From Smallanthus sonchifolius (lineage: Eukaryota; Streptophyta; Magnoliopsida; Asterales; Asteraceae): a stretch of DNA of 64,000 nt. The stretch spans positions 24,558,001 through 24,622,000 of the forward strand of contig CM042032.1 in assembly GCA_023525975.1 (NCBI GenBank), in the 5' to 3' direction. The notes beneath the pieces were generated by a model. That model saw only the letters and a program-made list of their open reading frames with translations, had not been told where the DNA came from and did no database searches. This document shows, in pieces, positions 21,479-32,087 of the stretch. The position numbers were made by a program, and so were the translations under genes. Each line of letters opens with the position of its first letter. Position 1 is the stretch's first letter.

Positions 21479-23945
21479 TGATCCAAAGATGATATCATCA
21501 ACATAGATTTGAACTAGTAAGATTTCTCCCCCTTCATCTTTGATAAACAAGGTCTGGTCAATAGCACCTCTTCTGAAGTTGTTGCTTAGTAGATATCTTG
21601 ACAAGGTTTCATACCAGGCTCTTGGTGCTTGATGTAGGCCATACAGAGCTTTGTCTAGTTTGAACACTTGAGTAGGATGTGTAGGATCTACAAAGTCAGG
21701 AGGCTGTTTGACGTATACTTCCTCACCAATCTTCCCATACAGAAAGGCACTTTTTACATCCATTTGATAGACAGTGAAATTCTTGGATGCAGCATATGCC
21801 AGGAAGATTCTGATGGCCTCCAGCATGGCAACTGGAGCAAAGACTTCATTATAGTTAATTCCTTCTTCCTGAGTGTAGCTTTGAGCCACAAGTCTGGCTT
21901 TGTTCTTGACTACAATACCTCTCTCATCTTGCTTGTTCCTGAAAACCCATCGTGTGCCAATAGCATATTTACCTGGTGGAAGATCAACAAGTTTCCAGAC
22001 ATCCTGCCTCTTGAATTGCAACAATTCTTCCTGCATTGCCTCAATCCAGCAGCTGTGTTTGAGTGCTTCATCTATCTTCTTGGGTTCCACCTGAGATAGA
22101 AAACATGAAAACAAGCATATATTGGCCTCGTGAGATTTGCTTCTTGTGAGAACTCCTTGGTGGACTTGGCCAATAATATTTTCATGAGGATGTTCTTTGT
22201 GGATCCTCTGTGCTGGTACCACCTCCAGCTGTATCCCTTGCTCCAGATTGCTTTGATTTTGATCAGGGGTCTCTTCATTTATGGTGGAAGAGTCTTCAAC
22301 ATCATTAGCCACATCAATATTTTCAGCAATAGCATCAGCAGCATCTACAGCATTTACCGAAGAGTCTTCATTTTGATTTTCAGTTTCAGACAGGCTGCTG
22401 CTGGTGACATTGGAGAGTCTTGTTCCGGCTTCACTTGCTTCAATTGCTTCCACAACTGATGGAGGATCAATCGATGGTCTTCTCAGACGGATAGAAGATT
22501 TGGGAAAGTCCAGTCTGTAGTCAGTGGATGAAGTGAAGGCAGGTGTTTGTGTAGACGTAGACTCCATATTTGAGAAGGTGAGAGGCTCAAATATTTGGGT
22601 GAAGGGGTCTATGTCAAAGAACCAGTTTGGGCCTTTTCCCTGTTCACAGACGATGTGTTCTCTACGTTCCACATTTGCTGGTTCTTCCACAATTCTTGTT
22701 CTTGAATTGAATACTCTGTAGGCCTTTGATTGAGAGGAATAGCCCACAAAATATCTTTCATCAGATTTGGCACCAAACTTAGGAAGAACCCCATGTGTGA
22801 TGAAAATGGTGCATGGACACCCAAAAGGCTTTAGAAACCCAATGTAGGGAACTCTTTGAAACCAAAGTTCATAAGGTGTCTTGTTGCGGGGTTAGGCAAT
22901 GAGAACTCTATTTTTCACATAGCAGGCTGTGCTAACTGCTTCTGCCCAGAATATGAGAGGCAGTTTTGAGTCAGCCAACATATATCTTGCTGACTCAATT
23001 AGAGTTATGTTTCTCCTTTCAGTAACTCCATTTTGTTGAGGAGTTCTTGGAGCACTGTATTGTCTTTCTATCCCATTGCTTTCACAGAAACAGTTCAAAG
23101 TGTGGTTTTTGAACTCTGTGCCCTGATCACACCTTATGATCTTAACCTTTTGATTTCTTTGATTTTCTACCCTCAGAATGTAGGATTTGAGAATTTTAGC
23201 AGTTTCATCTTTAGTTCTCAAGAAGTATACCCATGAGAATTGGTATAGTCATCATTTATCACCAGACAATATGACTTTTTGCCCATTGACATGACATTTG
23301 TAGGACCGAAGAGATCCATATGCAGCAGCTGTAGTGGAGTGTCATTTGTATTCAAGGTCTTGGGCTTGTGAGAACTCTTGTATTGCTTCCCCTTTAAGCA
23401 AGCAATGCAGTGGTCTTCTAGCTGGAATTCTTTGTCTGGAAGCCCTCTGACAAGATTATCCTTCACCGGTTTGTTAATAGTTTTGATATTAACATGACTT
23501 AATCTCCTGTGCTAGAGAGCTGATTCATCAACTGAGGCTTTTGATAGAAAACAGGAAACACTCCCAGATGGAGTGACTGCATTCATATCCAGTACATAGA
23601 GATTTTCTTTTCTCTGAGCAGTTAATAAAATCTTTTCTGAGGAGGTATGGATAAGCCTAGAGACAGTATAAAGCATTCTTTATCCGTGAAGAGCATTACA
23701 TGGTTTTGGTCACAGACCTGGGAAACACTCATGAGATTGAAGTCCAATTCTTTGACATAGTTGACCTTATCAATGCTCATTCATTCGTTGGACACAGTTC
23801 CTTGTCCAGTAATGGATCCTCCCTTTGAGTCACTTCCAAAGGCAACATATCCTCCATTGAAGTGTCTGAAGTTGGAGAGGATGGATCTGTTGCCTGTCAT
23901 GTGCCTGGAACAACCACTGTCTACCACCTAGGTGTTATTCTTGTG
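21479..23945 (-). pseudogene. pol: CoD-1 pol: protease, integrase and start of RT, truncated
   Basis: The protease VDSGCSRHMTGN lies near 23925-23885 and is preceded by a TAG where the related elements have Trp. Integrase pieces: HCIACLKGKQYKSSHKPKT, HMDLFGPTNVMSMGKKSY, RCDQGTEFKNH, PQQNGVTERRN, WAEAVSTACYVKNRVL. Breaks occur near 23780, 23470-23510, 23220 and 22892 (TAA in place of a sense codon before NKTPYE). The last ORF (22747-21479) joins the integrase tail, an acidic linker and the RT up to QIYVDDIIFGS, which is the catalytic motif, and is then cut by the CoC LTR. Confidence 0.9.
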
Positions 23946-23974
23946 ACCTGGCTGTCCCTGCACATGATAGATAT

Positions 23975-26900
23975 CTAATTAGTGGGAGGAACCCAAGAGT
24001 CTGCAGACTTGAAAAATATGGTTGTTAGTTTATCCTTTTCAGTGTGTTTGCAGTCAATGGAACCAATGATAATGATTGGAGATGGTTTGGCTTTCCATTG
24101 CTGTGTTGGTGATTTTCTAGTTTTTCTCACATTGTCAGCAGCGGATTTTGCTACTGATGTTTCTGGCTTGTCAACAGTAGATTCTGCTGCTGATGGCTTT
24201 GCTGGAGTGGCAACATTTTTGGCTGTTGAAGGCTTTGCCTTGGATTTTGCCTTATCAGCAGTGGACACTCTTGCTGCTGATGGCTTTGCTGGAGTAGCAG
24301 CATTTTTGGCTGCTGAAGGCTTTGCCTTATCAGCAGTGGACACTCTTGCTGCTGATGGCTTTGCCTTTGATTTCCCTTTACACGCAGTAGACATTTTTGC
24401 TGCTGAAGGCTTAACTTTTGTTTTTCCAAACTTTTCAAGATCAGCAGCTATTTTGTTTATTGCTGATGGTGTAAATCTAGATGAGCAGTTTGCAATCTGG
24501 TTGAAGGGATTAAATATGCATTTGGCAGCAAAGTGGTTGGTTTCACCACAAATGATACAGGTTTGTTGAGGTCTTGACACCTTCACTATTGGGGGAGATA
24601 GAGACTCCCTGAACTTAGTTGCTTTGGCCTCGTAGCTTCTTACCTTCTTGTTTCTGTTAGTCTTTTCAAAGACATGCTGCTTTGAATTTCTTTGGTATTC
24701 CAGGTAATGAATGCAGGTGCTGGCAGTGTGATTATATCTACCACACACAAAGCATGATCTAGCCAGTTTGTCTCTTGAAAGGTAGACATAGTCCTTTCTT
24801 TGGAACAGATCCTTGAAGTTCCATGGATGAGCTTTGTTATGTTCAAAAGTGGCTTCTGCTAGGGTCTTTTGAACATATGAAACTTTTTCTCCAGGCGTAT
24901 GACATATATCAAACACCTTCTTCTTTGTGATCGACTTTGACTGAGGCTTGGGGTTAGTGGATCCTGGTGTCTCTCCCTTTTCAATGTTTAGCTTTTTTTC
25001 ATCTGGAGGATAGCTAATCTTGATCTGTTTGAATGGGACAAGGGCTGGAATAGCTGGAATAACAGTAGGAACTTCAGCTCTATTCAGAACAGCTTCAGAT
25101 GGGGCTGCACTGGTTTCATCATGGTCTGAGCAGGTTGACTCAGATTCCGATGAGGTAGTACAGTCTTTGACGAAAGGTTCATCCGTTGAAGGATCAAGAT
25201 TTCGGTTTGCAGTGTCAAGATTTGCAACATTGAAGCTTGGTTCATGAATGGCAATATAGTCAGCAAGAGGAGGAACAGATTTGTACTGATCATTGTTATA
25301 CCCAAGTCCAGTCTTTACCTTCTCATGGACTTGAATATCTAAAAGTCTTTGTAACTTTTTGGAGGAAAATTCATATTTTTCAACATGAACTTTCTGTTCT
25401 GCCAGTTCAGCTCTGGTAGCTTTTAGTTTGACCAGTAGATCATCAATCTGAGTTTCAAGATTAGTTTGTTCGTGTTTTAACAATGAAATCTCTTTCTTAA
25501 GGCAGTTAATCTTTTCTTTATAAGTATTTTCAACCTTTTTGAACTCAGATTTCATCTGATGAAACTCTTCATTTTGATCTATAAGGTTTTGGTTATGATT
25601 TCTATAACCTAAAACTTTATCAATACAAGCTTGATAGCAAAGATATTCAAATACATGAGGTGGTATCTCTGCAGTGTCTGCCATAAGAGCTTGGTTGGTG
25701 GTAGGAACATCTTCATATTGAAAACTCCAGTCAAAGTCTGAAGTTCCAACATTTGCACAAGCTGCAGTTTGAGCTGGAGGAGTTCCTTGCAGTTGCTGCT
25801 GCTGTTGCCTGGGCTGACCTTGGTAGCCTTGTCTTTGATGGCTGACACCCGGATTGGCTTTTGGCACCTTGCACTCCCTAGCAAAGTGACCCAATTGGTT
25901 ACAGTTGTAACACCGGATCTTGCTTTTATCTAACCCCACTCTGGTGTTTGAATTGTTGCTTGGAACAGATCTCCCGGTTCTAGAATAGAACCTTTTTGCT
26001 CTGAGGAAGAGCATGGCATATGAGTGCTGAATATCCATTTCTTTAAGATCATCTGGATGAAAGCATTCCAGATCCTCTTTTATGAAGTACATGCTGCTTG
26101 AGTTGTCAGAGACAAAAGCAGTAGAGGTTGACTGTTGAGGAGGGGCTTCAAGAAGAAGTGGTGATGAGTTGGATTGTGAAGCAGTTGGTGTTTGAGGATG
26201 AGTGACGATGGGGGGATAGTAATTGCTTGCACTAGGACCGGAGTGATCAGAGTGAAGCGCAAATGAGATGGTGGAGGAAGTAGAGGCTGATTGATGATTA
26301 GAGCTCCTTTCCTTGGCTTGAATCATTTCTAATTCATATGTTTTCAGCATGCCAAAGAGCTCTGTCATCTGGAGAGTTTTTAAATTATCCGTTCTACTTA
26401 TAGACATTGTATATAGTGTCCAGCAGCTCGGGAGAGATCTGATAAACTTTTTGAGAATATCTTCATTCTCTAGCTTTACTTTGGAGCACTGCAGTTCTCC
26501 CACCAGGTACGTGTACCTGTTATACAAAACGGTTAGTGACTCACCTTCCTTCCAGACGAAGTTTTCATATTGCTGCTTCAGGATGTCCCTTCTATTTTCT
26601 TTGACTTCCTCTGAGCCAGCAAACATCTTCTCAAGAGCCTCCCAGACCTTAGCAGTTTTGTAACCTCTGAAGTTATGAAAAACTTCATTTGGAAGGCACA
26701 TTTGGATAGCTCCTAGTGCCTTGAAGTCCACCTCCATCTTCTTTATGTCCTCTTCTGAGTACTTGGAGGGCTCCTTCGGGACTATTGGTCCTCCAGAATC
26801 AGCAGAGGCCACCATGGTAGTGTAGGGTACATCCCTGATGGATTTCCACATTTCGTACTCCTGATAACAGAAGAAGCTTTCCATGCGATTCTTCCACATG

Positions 26901-26977
26901 TCGTAGTCTTCCCCAGATACCAACCTTGGTGGTCGGTTGATGCTGCCGATGTCTTCAAATCCATTGCTCTGTGCCAT
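23975..26977 (-). CDS. gag: CoD-1 gag, intact 1000-residue Sirevirus-type Gag
   Basis: The start is ATG at 26977 (MAQSNGFEDIGSINRPPRL); the frame is also open upstream to 27151, but that part covers the PBS and LTR end. The product is the capsid/nucleocapsid polyprotein that would package element RNA in the cytoplasm. Order: Gag N-terminal domain (VWEALEKMFAGSEEVKENRRDILKQQYENF); Ser/Pro/Gln-rich linker; canonical knuckle CYNCNQLGHFAREC; Gln-rich run; coiled coil of about 100 residues; acidic Ser-rich segment; second knuckle CFVCGRYNHTASTC; third knuckle CIICGETNHFAAKC; and a Lys/Ala/Pro-rich tail with repeated KPSAA. It ends SADSWVPPTN just before the protease. No stop in 1000 codons, while the adjoining pol is wrecked. 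Confidence 0.85.
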   Translation of the reverse strand: MAQSNGFEDIGSINRPPRLVSGEDYDMWKNRMESFFCYQEYEMWKSIRDVPYTTMVASADSGGPIVPKEPSKYSEEDIKKMEVDFKALGAIQMCLPNEVFHNFRGYKTAKVWEALEKMFAGSEEVKENRRDILKQQYENFVWKEGESLTVLYNRYTYLVGELQCSKVKLENEDILKKFIRSLPSCWTLYTMSISRTDNLKTLQMTELFGMLKTYELEMIQAKERSSNHQSASTSSTISFALHSDHSGPSASNYYPPIVTHPQTPTASQSNSSPLLLEAPPQQSTSTAFVSDNSSSMYFIKEDLECFHPDDLKEMDIQHSYAMLFLRAKRFYSRTGRSVPSNNSNTRVGLDKSKIRCYNCNQLGHFARECKVPKANPGVSHQRQGYQGQPRQQQQQLQGTPPAQTAACANVGTSDFDWSFQYEDVPTTNQALMADTAEIPPHVFEYLCYQACIDKVLGYRNHNQNLIDQNEEFHQMKSEFKKVENTYKEKINCLKKEISLLKHEQTNLETQIDDLLVKLKATRAELAEQKVHVEKYEFSSKKLQRLLDIQVHEKVKTGLGYNNDQYKSVPPLADYIAIHEPSFNVANLDTANRNLDPSTDEPFVKDCTTSSESESTCSDHDETSAAPSEAVLNRAEVPTVIPAIPALVPFKQIKISYPPDEKKLNIEKGETPGSTNPKPQSKSITKKKVFDICHTPGEKVSYVQKTLAEATFEHNKAHPWNFKDLFQRKDYVYLSRDKLARSCFVCGRYNHTASTCIHYLEYQRNSKQHVFEKTNRNKKVRSYEAKATKFRESLSPPIVKVSRPQQTCIICGETNHFAAKCIFNPFNQIANCSSRFTPSAINKIAADLEKFGKTKVKPSAAKMSTACKGKSKAKPSAARVSTADKAKPSAAKNAATPAKPSAARVSTADKAKSKAKPSTAKNVATPAKPSAAESTVDKPETSVAKSAADNVRKTRKSPTQQWKAKPSPIIIIGSIDCKHTEKDKLTTIFFKSADSWVPPTN

Positions 26978-27088
26978 CTTTGTTTTGTGATTTTGGGTGA
27001 CTTGATCAAAGAGAAAGTTTAGAATAGAACCAGAAGTGATTAAACAAGTGTGAGTTTGTTTAATCTGAGCCAAAGCTCTGATACCACT

Positions 27089-27810
27089 TGTTAGATCGTG
27101 AAAGTACAAGATGTTTCTGTTCTTAGTTGAAATTGGCGGAAACAATAGCAACTACACAAGTATAATCGAGTAAACAGAAAGAATACTAATAAGAACACTG
27201 TTGTATTAAGCTTTTGTGAATAAACGATTACAAATGAAAACTCTATCAAGAAGCACACTTACAATGAAGTGTTTACACAGTATTTATACTAACTTAGAAT
27301 CAAGACAGACCCTTGATTCTAAGGATCAGATCTAACACAGACCGTTGGTCTTTTGTACAAAGCTAATAATACAAGTTTAGTCTAAACTAGCTAACTTTAT
27401 TGAAGCGTCTTCTTTATGCATCATTACTTGCATGCTTGGAGAAGAGCATTGTTGTCTGTCATCGGTTGCACCATTGAGGTTCCTTCTGCTTTGAGTGTGT
27501 CAGTAGCTTTTACAGAAATTTTTCAGTGACGCTTGGCATGGATAGTCAGCTGCAACGATTTATCTTCAACGCACAAGGCTGTCAGTAGCAAGGATGAGGA
27601 TCAGCATCAAGACTGATCTGTTGAACGCTACTGATAAGCCTATCAGCAACAACAAGTGTTGAACGCTGCTGATAAGCCTATCAGCAGCAACAAATGTTGA
27701 ACGCCACTGATAAGTCTATCAGCAGCAACAAGTGTTGAACGCTGCTGATAAGCCTATCAACAACATTTGTACTTAGAAGAATTTTGTTGCAATCAGTCTT
27801 TGGTTCTACA
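27089..27810 (-). repeat. CoD-1 5' LTR
   Basis: 722 bp, TGTTAGATCG...GGTTCTACA on the + strand, with the PBS complement GCTCTGATACCA at 27075-27086. It is related to the CoD-2 3' LTR (31355-32087): both begin near 'TTGAGATTGGCGGAAACAAT' type sequence and share 'AATCAAGACAGACCCTTGATT'. A TATAAATA complement lies near 27281-27290. The base after it (27811) starts GyA-2 LTR sequence, TACAA. Confidence 0.9.
27621..27765 (-). repeat. CoD LTR palindrome array, exact 38-bp pitch
   Basis: Four units centred on CTGATAAGCCTATCAG start at 27631, 27669, 27707 and 27745, each 38 bp apart. Outer bases GCTG/CAGC extend the dyad in the better units. Spacers (about CAACAAGTGTTGAACG) are also conserved. The homologous part of the CoD-2 LTR (about 31850-32040) keeps only scattered CAGCAGC / GCTGCTG pieces. 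Confidence 0.9.
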
Positions 27811-27815
27811 TACAA

Positions 27816-27965
27816 TAACATAACATAACATAACATAACATAACATAACATAACATAACATAACATAACATAACATAACATAACATAACATAACATAACA
27901 TAACATAACATAACATAACATAACATAACATAACATAACATAACATAACATAACATAACATAACA
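27816..27965 (+). repeat. Pentanucleotide microsatellite (ATAAC)n
   Basis: About 30 copies of ATAAC in a row, in the GyA-2 LTR immediately beside the CoD-1 insertion. It explains the repetitive MLCYV reading frames seen on the minus strand, which are not genes. Confidence 0.95.
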
Positions 27966-28876
27966 TCATACACATAAGTCAACGAACATATCGAATCTAT
28001 GCCTTCTCGTAACCGTCAATTCCAAACATCGCATACTAGTGGAATGACCTAAAGATCACCACCACTAGGCCCTTCCACCGTACTATTCTTCGGGCGGAAT
28101 CCTAGGGCCCGATACTTAGGTCATTTACCACCGAACATCAAGCACGGCACCACAAGGATGACACGTACCAAACTTCAAGTACCGCATCCCGTAAGGCACA
28201 AGTACCAAACTTCAAGCACGACTACCCCGTAAGGTAATTCGTACCAACTTCAAGGATCACGATAATCCCCTTGGTGACTATCATCACCCCAGTTGTACAA
28301 CAGTTGGCTAGCCACAAAGGCCCCTAAAAGGTAAAGGCCCATAACATACATCCCAGACCCATAACCTCCATTCCCTAAGGAATAATGGCAGATTCGTTCG
28401 TTTGTGACTTTCGTAAACATTCACTTCTTTTACTTCAAAACTTCAGTTAAAGCGTTCGTAGGTTTTATTAAAAATCATTCATTCATTCGTAAACACTTCG
28501 TAAACTTCTTTTGGCAAAATATTTCATAAACACTTCCTTCATAACCTTTTCCTTCCAAAACATCGTTCATAAACATCGTTTCATAAAACGCCACACATAT
28601 AATTCATAAACATCATTTTATAAAAGCAGTCACATCGTTACGTATGCACACCAGCCCAAAAACATTATTTAAAACATTTAAAAGAAGGCTTCTAGAACTC
28701 ACCTGATAACTAGTATCAGTTGTCCTAATCGAAGCCCCAACAATGTCACATACGATATGGATTGAGTAGTTAAACACACATCAGACCTAATCCCGACTCT
28801 AACGGATTAACCATACTGAATTAGGCGAACATACTGACTTCACTAACCAGCTATATATATCCGTAGAACTGATGTT

Positions 28877-29062
28877 TGCGCAATTAGCAAGTGCGTATGG
28901 CCTTGTTCTTGCGTACTTCATAAGTGCGCAGCCTTCGCTTCTTGCGTCCTTGATAAGTACGCAGGACCTGCTTCTTGCGTCCTTGATAAGTACGCATGAC
29001 CTGCTTCTTGCGTACTTGATAAGTACGCATGACCTGCTTCTAGCATACTTGATAAGTACGAA
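28877..29062 (-). repeat. GyA-2 palindrome array, exact 33-bp pitch
   Basis: Units start at 28877 (degenerate), 28910, 28943, 28976, 29009 and 29042, every 33 bp. Units at 28943-29029 read TGCGTMCTT-gat-AAGTACGCA on +. The same motif and pitch occur in GyA-1. The sense-downstream end of the array is 16 bp from the TATA-like run at 28852-28860. Confidence 0.9.
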
Positions 29063-29580
29063 GGACCTGCTTGCGAGCAGCCTTCTTCCCCGCAAAAACC
29101 CTAACCTTTTGCATGCAGATATGATCACGTCAAGATCCTGCAAAAACCCTGCTTGCGAGCAGCCTTCTTCCTTCTAGATGCTAGATCTATGTTCATTTTC
29201 AAGTTTTATATGTAAAAACGTTGCTTTTTCATCAAAAACCCGAAAACCCCAAAGTAATCAAAAACTCAGATCTAGGCCAAACCGTTACTTGTATCGAGCT
29301 TTTGATTCGGAGGTTATCTTCAGGAGCACTGGAGAATCCTTCCTTTGAAATCTCGAGTCGATCCTTCACTTTCTCTTTATACGGTTTCTCTCTCTAGATT
29401 CTTGCAAATGAGAGAAATGGAGGTGACTTGGGCTTTTTACAGGGAGGCTCCTACCCCTTATGCGCCACCCTCAAGTTCGCCTGGCCCATCGGACCCGGCC
29501 CGTCATGACGCGTTCATTTATTCTTTTGTCTTGCATTTACCCGTTGTTATAACTCGTCGTTTTATTTTTGGGATGTTACA

Positions 29581-31354
29581 AGTCTACCCCCTTACAATAG
29601 GTTTCATCCCCGAAACCTATCATAAGTCAAATATTTGAGGGTACGACTCCCTCATTTCCGTCTCCGTTTTCCAAGTAGATTCCGATCCCTTCCGGTGCAT
29701 CCATTGGACTTTAACCAATTGAATAACCTTATTACGTAAACGCTTCTCCTTCCTATCTAAGATGGCCACAGGTTCCTCAATGTAGTTAAGGCTGTTGTCG
29801 ACCTCGATGTCAGTAAGTGGTACGTGAGCCGATTCATCCGCCAAACACTTTCGCAAGTGTGTTACATGGAAGGTAGGATGAATCCCACTTAACTCATAAG
29901 GCAACTCCAACTGATAAGTGACTTCACCAACCCGTGCCATTATCCTGAATGGTCTGACAAACCTCGAACTTAACTTTCCTCTCTTTCTGAATTGTATGAT
30001 TCCCTTCCATGGTGACACTTTCAACATTACTCTGTCCCCAATATCAAACTCAATAGGCCTTCGTCGTTTATCTGCATAGGATTTCTGACGATCTTGTGCG
30101 GCCTTCATTCGTGCTTTGATTTGATCAAACCTTTCCGACGTTTCTCTTACGACTTCAAGACTTCCTAATTCCTTCTGTCCAATCTCACCCCAACAAACCG
30201 GGGTCCTGCATCTTCAGCCATACAACATTTTGTAAGGCGGCATGCCTATCATCGTGTGATGACTGTTGTTGTAGGAGAATTCGGCTAACGGCAGATGACT
30301 GTCCCAACTGCCACCAAAATCGATAATACAAGCACGAAGCATATCCTCCAATGTCTGAATGGTCCTTTCGGACGGACCATCCATTTGTGGGTGGTATGCC
30401 ATGCTAACATTGAGTCTCGTGCCCATCGCCTCGTGAAATCTTTTTCAGAACCTTGATGTGAATCGTGTGTCCCGGTCAGATACGATCATCAAAGGCATCC
30501 CATGCGATGCTACTACTTCGTTAATAAATACTTTCGCTAACCTTTCCGACGAGAACATCTCGCGAATAGGTAGGAAATGAGCACTCTTCATTAAACGGTC
30601 CACAATTACCCAAATGGTATCATGACCTTTAGCTGTGCGAGGTAGCTTGGTTATGAAGTCCATTGTAATGTCTTCCCATTTCCATTCCTGTATATTAAGA
30701 GGTTGAATCTTTCTATAAGGTTTCTGGTGTTCGGCCTTTACTTGCGAGCAAGTTAAGCACTTGCTTACGTACTTTGTCACTTCGTGTTTCATTCTAGGCC
30801 ACCATTATTCCTTCCTCAGATCTTGGTACATTTTGTTGGTACCGGGATGGATAGAATAACGAGACATATGAGCCTCATCCAAGATTTTGGTCCTAAGCTC
30901 ACCACACATATGTATCCATACCCACCCAAAACGTGTCCTAACACCAAGGGTGTTATATTCCAACTTGTCCTGTTGGCCAACTATTCTTTCCTTCCTTATG
31001 TTTTCTTCCTTAAGTGCTTCATCTTGAGCTCTTTCAATTTCCCTCATCACATCTAATGTTACCACCAACTGGCAAGCTTTCACTCTAATAGGTGCAGGCA
31101 CATCCTTTTGGCTTAGAGCGTCAGCCACCACGTTTGCCTTTCTAGGATGGTATGTAATTTCACAGTCATAGTCTTTCAATAGTTCCAACCATCGACTCTG
31201 CCTCATATTAAGTTCCCTTTGTTCGAAAAAGTACTTCAAACTTTTGTGGTTGGATTAAATAGTAAACTTCACCCCGTAAAGGTAGTGCCTCCAGATTTTC
31301 AATGCGAATACGACAGCAAGAAGTTCCAAATCGTGAGTCAGATAATTGACTTCG
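29581..31354 (-). pseudogene. pol: GyA-2 pol, 3' half: RNase H end, integrase, C-terminus
   Basis: Gypsy order, one frame with point stops. From right: RNase H tail with NMRQSRWLELLKDYDCEITYHPRKANVVADAL; integrase zinc region (SRYSIHPGTNKMYQDLRKE, then KCLTCSQVKAEHQKP); integrase core with MDFITKLPRTAKGHDTIWVIVDRL, MIVSDRDTRF and YHPQMDGPSERTIQTLEDML; then KSYADKRRRPIEFDIGDRVMLKVSPWKG and a chromodomain-like end around IQLVKVQWMHRKGSESTWKTE. Stops: TAA in place of Tyr near 30804, TGA in place of Trp near 30443, TGA in place of Arg near 30212. The left end is the PPT at 29581-29593. It is cut on the right at 31354 by CoD-2, so RT and gag are not seen. Confidence 0.9.
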
Positions 31355-32087
31355 TGTAGGATCGGTGAATACAAGATGGTTCTATTCTAGTTGAGATTGG
31401 CGGAAACAATCACAACTAAGCAATCTAAACAAGTAAACAAGAAGAATACTGATAAATGCAATTTATATTTAGCTTCAAAGAATACAAGATTACAGAGAAA
31501 ACTCTTTTGTGAAAAGCACTCTTATACAATGACTCTAAGTACTACTTATATAGTAACTTTGAATCAAGACAGACCCTTGATTCTAAGGATCAGATCTAAC
31601 ACAAGCCGTTGATCTTGTATTGAAGCCATTCTACATGTAACGACAATAAATACTACAAAAGTTATCTTTACTGAAACGTCTTCTGAGGCATCCTTGCTTG
31701 AGTCCTTGGAAGAAGAGCGTCATTTTCTTTAATTGTATTGTACCAGTAACATTCTTTCTGCATGGAGTGTGTCAGTGTTGCAGCAGAAAGTTGTCAGTGG
31801 TAATGGTTGCTTTATCGAATCCAGTAAGCTACAACGTTTTATCATCAAAGGGAATGGTTATCAGCAGCAATGTTGTTGATCAGCAGCAAGACACAATTTT
31901 CCATAGCTGCTGATGATTTGCCTATCAGCCAGATAAGGCTATCCACAGCAGATTTGTTTTTCAGCAGAAGAACAAGTATCCGCTGCAGATAAACTTATCC
32001 GCAGCAGTTTGTCGATCTGCAACAAACTCTGAGGTCCACAACATTTGTACTTAGAGAATTTTGTTGCCACCAGTCTTTATTTCTACA
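31355..32087 (-). repeat. CoD-2 3' LTR
   Basis: 733 bp, TGTAGGATCGG...TTTCTACA on the + strand, with the PPT (AACTCCCCCTAGA on +) adjoining at 32088-32100. The left flank is CTTCG in GyA-2 pol. It is clearly related to the CoD-1 LTR but noticeably diverged. Confidence 0.85.

Larger units (their letters stand above)
21479..27810 (-). mobile_element. CoD-1: 5' half of a Sirevirus-like copia element
   Basis: Reading right to left: 5' LTR (27089-27810), PBS (27075-27086), a short leader, an intact gag (26977-23975) and a damaged pol that stops inside the RT at 21479, where CoC begins. The remaining RT, RNase H, aORF and 3' LTR of this copy are not present at the other side of CoC, so a deletion or rearrangement removed them. 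CoD-2 (31355-49028) is a second, related copy showing the 3' half. Confidence 0.85.
27811..29580 (-). repeat. Ty3/gypsy LTR, GyA copy 2 (3' LTR, cut at left by CoD-1)
   Basis: In the minus sense it starts TGTAACATCCC at 29580, right after the PPT (AGTCTACCCCCTTAC on +), and runs leftward through the palindrome array, TATA-like ATATATATA (28852-28860), a donor-like GTGAGTTC (near 28695-28702) and on to 27811, where CoD-1 interrupts it. The visible length is 1770 bp. A 24-bp direct repeat (CCTGCTTGCGAGCAGCCTTC...) lies at about 29067 and 29146. Confidence 0.85.

Noticed and set aside
23982..24569. 195-aa plus-strand ORF rich in Ala/Asp/Phe
   Set aside because: It is the antisense of the KPSAA-repeat tail of CoD-1 gag.
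27681..27975. Long minus-strand ORFs of repeated MLCYV
   Set aside because: They are the translation of the (ATAAC)n microsatellite.
28799..29177. ORFs on both strands with 11-residue repeats (e.g. LISTHDLLLAY)
   Set aside because: The 33-bp pitch of the palindrome array equals 11 codons, so an open repetitive frame appears by arithmetic; no other coding sign.
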